A stretch of DNA of 64,000 bases from a bacterium (lineage in GTDB: Bacteria > Joyebacterota > Joyebacteria > Joyebacterales > Joyebacteraceae): contig JAPEKQ010000004.1 in the NCBI GenBank assembly GCA_029990205.1, positions 1 through 64,000 on the forward strand. The letters run 5' to 3'. Below the pieces are notes generated by a model, which ran no database searches, had not been told where the DNA came from, and saw only the letters and a program-made list of their open reading frames with translations. Position numbers and translations under genes: made by a program. Below, piece after piece: positions 42,140-51,012 of this stretch (the first letter of the stretch is position 1; every line of letters starts with the position of its first letter).

Positions 42140-43603
42140 CTAGTAATAGATCCTTACGAATGCCTTGAACACCTGCTCTGTCGTCGTCGACGAGCCGTGG
42201 TCGACGAAGTCGCCGTCGTTCGTGAAGTCGTTGCTGTGGTCCGAATTGCCGTACTCCACGAAGAACTCGGCGCCCGACCAGGCAAGGTACCTGATCTGGG
42301 CGAACGCCGTCTGACGCGACTCGGTGAGCTCGTCGACGTTCATCACGCGCGCGTAGAACTTCCAGTTGTCGCTCAGGTTGACGTTCACTCCGAACCCGTA
42401 GGCTGTCAGTTCGTAGTCGGAGTCGATGTCCTTGATGCGGTACTGGAGCACGAGTTTGACGAGCCGGTTCTCACCGGTGACCTCGGTGAAGAGGTTCGGC
42501 CAGACGCCATCGCGGTTCTCGTAGACCTTGTACTCAACCTTGCCGGTGAAGCCGTTGACAAACTCGAGGTATGCCTCGGTCCCCCACTCCTGCTTGACTC
42601 CCTCCTCGGCGTCGTCCCCCTCCTTCGGCGAATCCTTGTAGGTCCACCCCTTCAGGTTGATCGCCTTGGTCGGGATGCGGTAGTGCGCTTCGGCGTAGTA
42701 CCTGCTGTATCCGTTCTTGTTCTTCTGGTCTCCGCTCGCCATCTGCTCGGCGTAGAAGATCTCGCCGATGTCCTCATAGGAGACCAGGAACCGCAGCGGC
42801 CCGACCTTGAGGTCGCGAAGCTCGGTCTTGAAACCGTTGCGTCCTTCGTCACCCGGGTGCCGCGGATCACGCGATGTGTTCCGGCCGTACTCGGTCGCCC
42901 AGGTCATCCGGCCGAAACGACGGAGCGCCGGGACCAGCTCGCCGACCGCGACCTCGCCGTCGAACGCGATGACCTCATCGAAGTCCGAGTAGTCGCACCG
43001 GGCATACGTGCTTCCGAGCACGATCCGGTCGCTCGCGAAGTCGCGGGTCACGCGACCGCCTCGGTACTCGTTCTCGTAGCTCGTGTCGCTGTAGAACGCG
43101 GCGCCCTGGAACCCGTAGGTGTCCCAGAAGTCGAGTCGGATTCCCTGCGCGCGCGGACCGTACGAGTCATCCTTCACCCATCCCTGGTCGAGCACGCCGA
43201 GGAGCGGTTCGTTGAGCCAGAACCGGTCCTGCCTCGAGAAGAGGTACGCCTCAACACGGCTCCCCCGGAACCGGATGTGTCCCTCCTTGAGGTAGAGGAG
43301 GGAAGTCTTCTCGTACGTGTCCGTCTCCTCCGAATCCTGCCAGTTGTTGGACTCCGCGACGAGCTTCAGGAACGTGTCGATATCCGTCCACGGGCTGGTC
43401 TTCAGCCTGAGCTCGGCGTAGAGCCGCGGGTTGTCGAGTCCCCAGCTCGGGTCTCCACCTCCGCTGCTCCTGATCTCCGTCATCAGATCGGAGTACCCCT
43501 CCAGCGTCGTGATAGCCGCCGCCGGCGGAGCCAGAGCCAGGAGCAGGACGGTCGCAAGGAACACTGCGGTTCCGGCCGTCCCGAATCTCCTCTGTCGTGT
43601 CAA
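42140..43603 (-). CDS. Outer-membrane beta-barrel (porin-like), glucan locus
   Basis: About 487 residues starting at TTG 43603, with AAGGAG upstream and an immediate signal peptide (TRQRRFGTAGTAVFL to APPAAA). The earlier in-frame GTG at 43684 adds 27 residues with no signal-like property. The mature protein alternates aromatic strands and turns (PRLYAELRLKTSPW, VEAYLFSRQDRFW, YELTAYGFGVNV) and ends in FKAFVRIYY, an aromatic terminal strand. No named family was recognised. Its place between a PorV-like gene and the CBM48 barrel suggests maltodextrin passage or surface assembly. Confidence 0.68.
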   Translation of the reverse strand: MTRQRRFGTAGTAVFLATVLLLALAPPAAAITTLEGYSDLMTEIRSSGGGDPSWGLDNPRLYAELRLKTSPWTDIDTFLKLVAESNNWQDSEETDTYEKTSLLYLKEGHIRFRGSRVEAYLFSRQDRFWLNEPLLGVLDQGWVKDDSYGPRAQGIRLDFWDTYGFQGAAFYSDTSYENEYRGGRVTRDFASDRIVLGSTYARCDYSDFDEVIAFDGEVAVGELVPALRRFGRMTWATEYGRNTSRDPRHPGDEGRNGFKTELRDLKVGPLRFLVSYEDIGEIFYAEQMASGDQKNKNGYSRYYAEAHYRIPTKAINLKGWTYKDSPKEGDDAEEGVKQEWGTEAYLEFVNGFTGKVEYKVYENRDGVWPNLFTEVTGENRLVKLVLQYRIKDIDSDYELTAYGFGVNVNLSDNWKFYARVMNVDELTESRQTAFAQIRYLAWSGAEFFVEYGNSDHSNDFTNDGDFVDHGSSTTTEQVFKAFVRIYY

Positions 43604-43720
43604 GGGCTGCTCCTTGTCTCCGTCACACCCTCGTGACTTCCTGCGTGTCTTCAGTGTCGTGATACACGAATCGGTCCGCGGCACCTGCGCCGGCTGCGCG
43701 CCGGCCGCTGCCCGCGAACC

Positions 43721-44608
43721 CTACCAGACGAACATCGCCGAGAGCCGATAGAGACTCCCGATGCGCCGCTCGGAGAGCAGCGCCACGTCGACCAGGAGGT
43801 TCTTCGACTTGATGCCGACTCCCGCCGTGATCCGGTCGCGGTTCATCCCCGCCCGGAGCGCGAACGCGTCGTAGAACCAGACCTCGGTGCCGATGTTGAT
43901 GGATGACTTCTCGTCGTAGTACGCCGGCGCCTCGCGCGGAACGCGCCACTCCGCCGACATGAGCATCACACCGCGGAACAGATACGACCCGCCGATCCGC
44001 ATCTCGGCGTAAACCGGGTCGATGTCGTCCGGCGCGGTCGTGTCGAGAAGCTGAAGCTCCGGCTCGCCGAGGTTCCGGAGGACGCCGCCGGCGCTCCAAC
44101 TCCCTCGGCGGTAGAGCACTCCGAGATCGGCCGCGAACGCCGCGTCGCCGTCCCCGCTGAAGGCGGGGTCGTTGTAGTACTCGTATCCGGGCGCGTCGAT
44201 CGAGAACCGCTTGAGCGCGACGCCCGCAGCGAGCCCCTCGACAAAACACCCGTTGAAACCGTATCCGGCGATGAGCGTGTCCTCGTTGTAGAGGTCCTCC
44301 GCCCCGGTCCGCATCCACCCGGCGGCCGCGCCGTGCGTCCCGTTCCCGTACCCGGCGATCGCCGCGTCCTCGGACACGCCGTCCACACCGTAGACGCTGG
44401 TGCGCATCCCGAACACCTGGATCTGCTCGAGCGTCGCGAGACCCGCGGGATTCCAGTGCAGCGCCGTGACATCATCCGCGACGGCGACGAACGCGCCCCC
44501 CATGCCCATCGCCCGCGCGCCGAGTTCGGTCTCAACGAAGTTGGCCGAGACTGTCGCCGGTATGAGCGCGAGCGCCGCGCAGAGGACGAGCGTTGCTGTT
44601 CTCTTCAT
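43721..44608 (-). CDS. PorV/UPF0164-like outer-membrane protein
   Basis: 295 residues. Signal peptide ends at VSANF. The hallmark GARAMGMGGAFVAVADD and ALHWNPAGLA follow, shared by PorV, UPF0164 and FadL-like barrels. Later strands (MRIGGSYLFRGVMLMSAEW, FALRAGMNRDRITAGVGIK) fit a 14-strand barrel ending in SAMFVW. PorV shuttles proteins bearing C-terminal sorting domains during type IX secretion. The gene 9 bases upstream encodes a giant protein with such a tail, so this barrel probably helps display it. Confidence 0.8.
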   Translation of the reverse strand: MKRTATLVLCAALALIPATVSANFVETELGARAMGMGGAFVAVADDVTALHWNPAGLATLEQIQVFGMRTSVYGVDGVSEDAAIAGYGNGTHGAAAGWMRTGAEDLYNEDTLIAGYGFNGCFVEGLAAGVALKRFSIDAPGYEYYNDPAFSGDGDAAFAADLGVLYRRGSWSAGGVLRNLGEPELQLLDTTAPDDIDPVYAEMRIGGSYLFRGVMLMSAEWRVPREAPAYYDEKSSINIGTEVWFYDAFALRAGMNRDRITAGVGIKSKNLLVDVALLSERRIGSLYRLSAMFVW

Positions 44609-44617
44609 GTGCGCTCC

Positions 44618-47600
44618 TTACTTGATGACGACCACGGGGCGGTTGATCCGCTCGTAGGTCGGCTGCTGTTCGAATTTGGCTTCGACTCTCATGACGTAGA
44701 TTCCATACGGGACGACCTCACCGTGCATGTCGGTCCCGTCCCACGTGATCTGGTTCGGCGTCCTGCCGAGATACTCGGTCGCCTGGTGCCAGACGAGACG
44801 CCTGACGAGCTTGCCGGCCAGATCGTAGAACTCGATGTTGACGTGGTCGGCCTCGCGCGACAGGTAGAACGTGACGGTCATCTCGTCGTAGAGACCGTCA
44901 CCGTTCGGGGAGAACGGGTTCGGCTCGGTCAGCACACCGGAGAGACCCGCGTCATCGTCGAATCCGAGCGCGTCCCAGTAGAACACGCCGAGTTCGCCGA
45001 GATCCTGCGTCTCCGTCGAGACGGTGTTCCCGCTCGGCGAGTTGGCCGCGCCGCTGAGGATCCACCGTTCCGTCAGTGTGTTCCATTCGAAGAGACCGAA
45101 CTTCGCCTCCTCGAGCGAGCCGACGTCGTACTGCGGGTAGTGGAGAGCGACGGAGATGGGCGACGCTGCCGAGACCGGCGAGCCGCCGGACTCCAGCGTG
45201 ATCTCACGCGCCGTCCCGAGGTACTCCATGTCGTCCCGGATGTTGCTGTCGTCGATCTCGATCGACGGAAGCGCTCTGACGATAACGTCCACGTCCGCTC
45301 GCTGCGACAGATCGCCGTCGGTGAGCGTCACGACGGTGCCGTCCTGGAACACCAGATCGTAGCCCTCGCCGAGCGAAGTCGTGTCGGCGACCGTGATCGC
45401 CTGTTCCTCCGCCCACGGCTCCGGGATCGCGATCTCGAACGGGCCGGCCGTGATGTCGTTCTCATACTGCGAGGCGTCCATGGCCCGGATGCTCGCTGTG
45501 ATAGCGCGCGCCTGGCCGGTGACGTTGAGCGTGAGCTCGTTCGTCGCGCTGACGATCTCGCTGCGCGAGACGGCCGCGGCCCAGATGTCGCCCTTGAGGT
45601 TGACCATGTCGACCGAGTGCTGCGCCGTGTCGCCGTAGGCCTCCCACAGGAATGTCGCCTCTTCGACGCCCGAGCCGACGTCCTCGATAGTCGTCCAGAA
45701 GACGGCGGGCGCCTCATCGAGCGCGATCCACGGCACGTGCTGAATCGTGCCCTCGGGGACAAAGCTCGTGATGACCGGCGGCGAGTAGTCCTCGGCAAAG
45801 CTCGCCTCGAGGACGCAGGCGACCATGTTGTTGTCGAACCGCTCCTGTGCCTCGTCGGTCGTGTAGTCGAGCATCTCCTCCTGCGTGCGGCCCGGCTCGT
45901 GCCCGGCGCCGCAGCTCACGGCCACGTCGATGATGTTCGCGTCGCGGTCACGGCCGTCCTCGCTGTCGGCCCCGCCGCCGAACTGCCACTGCTGCGTGTT
46001 GGCGTTGATCCACCGGATGCCGCCGAGATTCTCATCGCTCGAGTCGCCGTCGTGCGAGGACAGGCAGACGATGACGTCCCATTCCAGGATGGCGCTCTCC
46101 AGATCGGCGCCGACATCGAACAGGTCGCGATGAACGCGGACATCGATCGTGTCGTCCTCGTAGTTGTTGCAGAACGAGATGTCACTGTCGTTCTTGTAGA
46201 GACCCCAGTTCGCCGAGGAGTTCGAGTCGTTCGAGATGACGAACCACTTGCCCCATCCCTCGACGGAGATGCCGTAGTCCCAGGCGTCGACGGTCGCGAT
46301 GTCGGTGTTCCGGCTCGGGAACCCGTTGGTCGAACCGGCGCCTTCCTTGGCATCGATGTAGATGTCGAGCTTCTGGAGGTTCATGTCCGTGCGGTACTCG
46401 CTGTCGCACGTCGCTTCGCTCGGGTTCGGCGCGCCCCAGTCGGCGGCGCCGTCATCGAGATGGCTCACAAGATCAGCGACCGTCGTACGGAACACGACGT
46501 AGTCACCATCGATGAAGATCTCCTCGCGGATGATGTCGAACGAACCCTCGAAGAAGACCGTGTCCGTCGGATAGTGATAGTAGAGACCCTCGATCGGCGT
46601 GCCGTCCGCCGTACCGTCGTCGGTCTGGTTCGGACCGTGGTCGTCCCCCTCTTCGTCATCGAAGTCGCGGATGGCCACGGCCGGGTTGTTCACCGTCACG
46701 GTGATCGAACCCGATGCCGGCCACACGTTCGTGGCGTCTCGCGCCGTGATCGTGACGGTCTGGTCGCCGTCCGAGGCGCCCGAGGTCAGGATCTCGGAGG
46801 CCGAGTAGGTCCCGTCGCCGGCGGTCACATCCGCTCCGGCGCCATCGTCGAGCATCCGGATGAGCTCGGTCCCGCCGATGGTCGACAGATCGAGGAACAC
46901 ATCCCCGATGCCGCCGCCCGTATCGGTCACTTCGATGGTGTACGTCACGAGGTCACCGGGCGCGGCCGGTGTCGGCACGGCAAGGCCGCCCGCGACCGTC
47001 GGCGCGTCACCCTCCTCCCGGACGACGTAGGTCGTGTAATTGCCGAGCGTCACCGGCGTCGTTGCGGTCTCCCACCACTCGCCGGTCTCGGGCACCATGT
47101 CGTGCGTGGCGTCGTGCGGCACCGAATCGAGCGCCGCGCGCTTCTCGCCGTCCGTCTCCTGGGTCAGGTAGATCTCGAGCCGCACGGTGTCGCCGGGCGA
47201 CGCCTCGATCACCGAGAGCGGCACCTGGACCACGGCCGTGGTCTCGGTCTTGTAGGTCAGTCCCTGCGACACACCGTTGACGCCCTCGGCCCAACCGATG
47301 CGCCACTCCTCGTTGTCGAAGTCGTAGTGCTCCCACTCGCTCCCGGTGTGGCGGCGGAGGTCGGAGTAATCGTCGGCCGCGTACTTGTACGTGAAGCAGT
47401 AGTCCGGCACGTTCGTGTGCCCGTAGTTGACCGGGAAGCCGAAGGGATCGCTCGCCCCGCCGTTGGCGTCCGCGTGCGTCTCGAACAGCGTCATCAGATG
47501 GACGCCGTCCCAGTTCGAGTTGAACGTGAGCGTAACGGTGAGGTCGTCCTCGTCGTTCGTCACACTGAGGATGGTCAGGTCGACGCCCTCGAGGCTGTTG

Positions 47601-49948
47601 TGGTCCGGATCCGACTCGGGCGCCGTCTCGTCGATCTCGACGATCGTCGCGTCGACCGGTAGGTAGACGGTCTCGACCGACAGGCCGCTGGTCGTCCCGG
47701 TGATCTCGATCGTCCCGTAGGACGTGCCCGCGGTGATCTCACCCGTCGCCATGCCCGTCGCATCCGTCACGATGGGTGTGTCGAGCGAGGCCACCAGGCT
47801 CGCCGGCGTCGCCGTCAGATCGATCGAGAGCCCCTGCTGCGCCACGGCGTTCCCGTAGTCATCCACAACAGCGGCCGTCAGCGTTGCGCTCTCTCCCGTC
47901 CTGAGAGCGACGGGCGATGCCGACAGCTCCACGAGCGCCGCCGCGTCGGGACTGATGGCTATGTCGAGCGTATCGACGTCGATGCTCGCGTACGCCGACG
48001 CCGCATCGATGGTCGCGCTGACGTACGTCGTTCCCGCCGACGTCGAGCTGAACACCGTGATGAACCGGCCGTTCGGGTCGGTCGTCGGACTCGAAACGCT
48101 GAAGCTGCCGCCGGCACCCGTCGCCGTCATGCCGACATCGACATCCGCGATCTTCGCGTCGTTGCCGCTGCCGTCCTTCAGCTGACCGGTGACGATCGTC
48201 CCGGTGTCGCCGGCTGTGACCGCGAACTCCGTCGCGGTCAGCGCCAGGAGCGTGGGCCGCGCGGCGCCGATGCCGACCTCGAGCACGCCCGTGCTCCTGG
48301 TCGGCGTCCCCGCGTAGAGCCGGAGCACCTCGATCTCGTCGTCGGCGATGCGGACGCCCGCGCGGCCGTCGACAAACATATCCGAGGTCAGGGTCCAGCT
48401 CGGAATGGGGATCGAGTTGGTATCGGCGATGACGACCGTGCCGTCGGGAGGGTAGGTCGGGTCGAGCTTCGTCACCGAGAGCACGACGCCGTCCTGCGCG
48501 TCGTAGTCCCAGTAGGCGACGCGGTCCTCGTCGTCGCGCGGCTCGATCCACGCGTCGGCGTAGTAGTAGATCTCATCGTCGGGCAGACTCACCGTCGTGC
48601 CGACGCCGTAGACCGTGACCCCGGTGGAATCGACGTAGCAGTACTTCGTCGCCTCGACAGCAGCGAGCGTCATCAGTCCGACGTCCACGGTGTCGCCGTC
48701 CGCGATGGTTGCGGAGACCTGCGAAGGAACGTATCCCTTCGCGTCCGCCATCACGATCCAGTCCCCGTCGAGCACTGTCGCGATCGAGAACGCGCCGGCT
48801 CCGCCGCTGACGGTGAACGTTCCGTCCCCGCCCGGCTGCATGGTCGTAGCATCGTAGACCGTGACGTCCACGTCCTCCGCCGGGCCGCCCGTGAGAGCGA
48901 CTTCGCCCTCGATGCGCCCGGTGACCTTCATCATAGAGAAGTCGACATCCTCGAGCTCCGGCTCACCGGAGAGCACGACGTCCTCGATGGTCTCTGAGAG
49001 ATACGAGTCGGCCGTCGCGACCACATCGTAGGTGCCGTCCGGCACGAGGTAGACCGTGTAGTCGCCGCCGCCGGGACCGGTCTGCCCGCTCTTGACGGCC
49101 GTCGCGCCGTCGTACGCGGTGACCGTCACAACCGTGGTGTCGTCCAGAGGATCATCGAGTGTTACGGTACCGGAGATGGAGCCACCCGGCGGGAACCCCT
49201 CATCCGGGACCCCATCACCGTTGGCGTCGACCGGAACCTCGTAATAGTTGTCGAGGTCGGTGATCGCGTCCCACGCGGTACCGCCGTTCGACTCAATGCC
49301 GGTCGACGACGTGGGCATCGCGTCGTACGCGCCCGACCCGTCTCCGCCGACGACGGCGGCGATGAACCTCAGGGTCGTGCCGTTCGGAACGACACCCTCA
49401 CCAAGCCCGAACATCCCGTCCCAGTTGAATCGCGCCTCGAAGTGCTTCCAACCGGGGTTGCCCTGCGAGTAGCCCCCGACGAAGTCGGTCGTGGCGGTCG
49501 GGTCAGTGCAGTGCTTGATCTCAAACACACCCGGCAGATTCCAGCCACCCATCACGACATCCGCACCTATCGTGCTGAACGTGATCTGCCTCTGGTAGAA
49601 ATCGGCCCCGGTGAAGTCGGTGGCGCCTGTGATCCCGTTCTGCGCGTCGGTATCGATGAACAGGAGGTATCCGTTCCCGTAGCTGCTCGGGCCGTTCACG
49701 GTCGTCACACCGATATAGAGACTGTCGGCGTCCCAGGTGACGTAGAGGTCGACCAGATCCGCGTCGCTCGCGCCCCACCGGTTGTCGTTGTCCGGATCCA
49801 CCACACCCAGTTCGTCCGGCGCCCAGTCGTTGGGCTCCTCCGTGACGTGCCCGTTGATGTGCGGGCTGTTGTAGGTCTTGGCGAACGCCCCGCTGCTCGC
49901 GAGGACGGCGGCGAGGACCAGAACCGCTATGAACAGGCTTCTTCGCAT
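44618..49948 (-). CDS. Giant surface protein with DOMON/glucodextranase-C-like, regulatory and Ig-like domains and FlgD-like tail
   Basis: 1,776 residues from the ATG at 49948 (GAGGAG upstream, signal peptide to FAKTY). In order: a CBM9/DOMON-like sugar-binding region (~25-230, DLVDLYVTWDADSLYIGV), two carboxypeptidase-regulatory-like domains (~254-316 and ~341-422), two invasin/Big-type Ig domains (~562-652 and ~672-762), a glucodextranase-C-like domain (~789-976) and an Ig domain (~984-1087). A second, fuller glucodextranase-C-like domain (~1119-1383) holds YHYPTDTVFFEG, DIYIDAKEGAG and DRDANIIDVAV. The FlgD/T9SS-like tail (~1666-1776) has EPNPFSPNGDGLYDEM, YDLAGKLVRRL and VPYGIYVMRVE. No catalytic motif was found. 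As first gene of the alpha-glucan locus it probably acts as surface scaffold and glucan-capture protein. Confidence 0.8.
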   Translation of the reverse strand: MRRSLFIAVLVLAAVLASSGAFAKTYNSPHINGHVTEEPNDWAPDELGVVDPDNDNRWGASDADLVDLYVTWDADSLYIGVTTVNGPSSYGNGYLLFIDTDAQNGITGATDFTGADFYQRQITFSTIGADVVMGGWNLPGVFEIKHCTDPTATTDFVGGYSQGNPGWKHFEARFNWDGMFGLGEGVVPNGTTLRFIAAVVGGDGSGAYDAMPTSSTGIESNGGTAWDAITDLDNYYEVPVDANGDGVPDEGFPPGGSISGTVTLDDPLDDTTVVTVTAYDGATAVKSGQTGPGGGDYTVYLVPDGTYDVVATADSYLSETIEDVVLSGEPELEDVDFSMMKVTGRIEGEVALTGGPAEDVDVTVYDATTMQPGGDGTFTVSGGAGAFSIATVLDGDWIVMADAKGYVPSQVSATIADGDTVDVGLMTLAAVEATKYCYVDSTGVTVYGVGTTVSLPDDEIYYYADAWIEPRDDEDRVAYWDYDAQDGVVLSVTKLDPTYPPDGTVVIADTNSIPIPSWTLTSDMFVDGRAGVRIADDEIEVLRLYAGTPTRSTGVLEVGIGAARPTLLALTATEFAVTAGDTGTIVTGQLKDGSGNDAKIADVDVGMTATGAGGSFSVSSPTTDPNGRFITVFSSTSAGTTYVSATIDAASAYASIDVDTLDIAISPDAAALVELSASPVALRTGESATLTAAVVDDYGNAVAQQGLSIDLTATPASLVASLDTPIVTDATGMATGEITAGTSYGTIEITGTTSGLSVETVYLPVDATIVEIDETAPESDPDHNSLEGVDLTILSVTNDEDDLTVTLTFNSNWDGVHLMTLFETHADANGGASDPFGFPVNYGHTNVPDYCFTYKYAADDYSDLRRHTGSEWEHYDFDNEEWRIGWAEGVNGVSQGLTYKTETTAVVQVPLSVIEASPGDTVRLEIYLTQETDGEKRAALDSVPHDATHDMVPETGEWWETATTPVTLGNYTTYVVREEGDAPTVAGGLAVPTPAAPGDLVTYTIEVTDTGGGIGDVFLDLSTIGGTELIRMLDDGAGADVTAGDGTYSASEILTSGASDGDQTVTITARDATNVWPASGSITVTVNNPAVAIRDFDDEEGDDHGPNQTDDGTADGTPIEGLYYHYPTDTVFFEGSFDIIREEIFIDGDYVVFRTTVADLVSHLDDGAADWGAPNPSEATCDSEYRTDMNLQKLDIYIDAKEGAGSTNGFPSRNTDIATVDAWDYGISVEGWGKWFVISNDSNSSANWGLYKNDSDISFCNNYEDDTIDVRVHRDLFDVGADLESAILEWDVIVCLSSHDGDSSDENLGGIRWINANTQQWQFGGGADSEDGRDRDANIIDVAVSCGAGHEPGRTQEEMLDYTTDEAQERFDNNMVACVLEASFAEDYSPPVITSFVPEGTIQHVPWIALDEAPAVFWTTIEDVGSGVEEATFLWEAYGDTAQHSVDMVNLKGDIWAAAVSRSEIVSATNELTLNVTGQARAITASIRAMDASQYENDITAGPFEIAIPEPWAEEQAITVADTTSLGEGYDLVFQDGTVVTLTDGDLSQRADVDVIVRALPSIEIDDSNIRDDMEYLGTAREITLESGGSPVSAASPISVALHYPQYDVGSLEEAKFGLFEWNTLTERWILSGAANSPSGNTVSTETQDLGELGVFYWDALGFDDDAGLSGVLTEPNPFSPNGDGLYDEMTVTFYLSREADHVNIEFYDLAGKLVRRLVWHQATEYLGRTPNQITWDGTDMHGEVVPYGIYVMRVEAKFEQQPTYERINRPVVVIK

Positions 49949-49995
49949 TCGAGACTCCTCAGACGGGCCGCCACGCACGGCGGCGATGCATCGAA

Positions 49996-50055
49996 ACCGG
50001 AGGGGCGGAGCCACATGCGCCACCCCACTGGGGGATGTGGTGGCCCTCCTCCGGT
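49996..50055 (-). promoter_or_regulatory. Stacked hairpin in 5' leader of glucan locus
   Basis: On the minus strand ACCGGAGG pairs with CCTCCGGT. Inside this lie CCACAT/ATGTGG and CCCC/GGGG stems, forming a stacked ~60-nt hairpin between the predicted start point (~50084) and the ribosome-binding site. It may stabilise the message or regulate it. It does not resemble leaders A and B. Confidence 0.45.
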
Positions 50056-50090
50056 CCTGCCGTTGCAGTGATTGTCATTTTGGTGGGAAA

Positions 50091-50119
50091 ATGCTATCAG
50101 ACGCGGGCCGCGCGGTCAA
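50091..50119 (-). promoter_or_regulatory. Sigma-70-type promoter of alpha-glucan locus
   Basis: TTGACC (50114-50119), a 17-base spacer and TAGCAT (50091-50096) on the minus strand, 140 bases before the first start codon. One mismatch at -35 and two at -10. Confidence 0.6.
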
Positions 50120-50189
50120 GCCGGACGCACGGAACACGCCTGTATGTGGGCTCTTACGCGGTATCCAGGAGGTCTGGGAGGTCGCCCGA

Positions 50190-50972
50190 CTACGTCGTCT
50201 GGGGCTCCGTCTGAACAGCCGCCCGCGTCTCGGCGAGCGCCGAGACGAGCGACGGGAGGACCTCTCCTGCTCGACCGATGAGGGTCGTGTCGATGAGGAC
50301 CGAGATCGCCGTGTACTCAGTATTGACCTCGACGACGAACGCCCCGCTGTGCTTGGCGACCAGCGGCAGTGATGAGGCTGGCCTCACTAATGCCGACGTC
50401 CCCACCACGAGCATCGCGTCACAGTCGCTCGCCGCATCGTACGACGCATCGTACGCCTCCGGCGGCAGCGGCTCGCCGAACCAGACGACGTCCGGACGAA
50501 TCAGGGCTCCGCAGCTCTTGCATCTGGGGGGAAGCTCAGACAGCGGTGTATCCGGAAGGTCGACGAGGGTCTGTTCCTTCGTGCATCTCCCCCGCCAGAT
50601 ATTGCCGTGAAGCTCGATCGGGTTCGTGCTCCCGGCGCGGGCGTGGAGCCCGTCCACGTTCTGTGTGACGAGCATGAAGTCGTCACAGCTCTTCTCGAGA
50701 TCGGCGATCGCCGTGTGCGCGGGGTTCGGGGTGGCATCGGCGATCATCTGCCGGCGGTACTCGTACCAGCGCCAGACGAGCTCGGGGTCGCTCTGGAAGG
50801 CCTCCCATGTCGCGAGATCCTCGGCTCCGTAGTTCTCCCAGAGCCCGTTCCTTCCGCGAAACGTCGGGATACCGCTCTCGCTCGATACGCCGGCGCCGGT
50901 GAGGACAACGAGGCGGTCCGCTCGACTCAGGCGTTCCACCAGCTCCTGGGTGACGCCGCTCGGCGAGTCCAT
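50190..50972 (-). CDS. SIR2-family NAD-dependent protein deacylase, class III type
   Basis: 260 residues with a GGAGGAGG site before the ATG. Sirtuin motifs: LTGAGVSSESGIPTFRG (NAD site), TQNVDGLHARAG, catalytic HGN (~120), PDVVWFGE, VVGTSALVRPASSLP. The WYEYRR segment (~68) supplies the Tyr-x-x-Arg pair that marks class III sirtuins preferring succinyl- or malonyl-lysine. The zinc site has one Cys at the first pair position (CTKE) and a normal CKSC later, so one ligand appears missing or replaced. It removes acyl groups from lysines using NAD in the cytoplasm. It lies 40 bases after a membrane ferredoxin gene. Confidence 0.9.
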   Translation of the reverse strand: MDSPSGVTQELVERLSRADRLVVLTGAGVSSESGIPTFRGRNGLWENYGAEDLATWEAFQSDPELVWRWYEYRRQMIADATPNPAHTAIADLEKSCDDFMLVTQNVDGLHARAGSTNPIELHGNIWRGRCTKEQTLVDLPDTPLSELPPRCKSCGALIRPDVVWFGEPLPPEAYDASYDAASDCDAMLVVGTSALVRPASSLPLVAKHSGAFVVEVNTEYTAISVLIDTTLIGRAGEVLPSLVSALAETRAAVQTEPQTT

Positions 50973-51012
50973 CGCCTCCTCCTTCCGGACGCGGTGCGTC
51001 CTTCGGTGGGAA

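Noticed and set aside
44333-47662. 1,109-codon plus-strand open frame antisense to the giant glucan-locus protein
   Set aside because: Same Arg/Val/Asp composition, no domain, no promoter. The minus-strand frame has a signal peptide, domains and a sorting tail.
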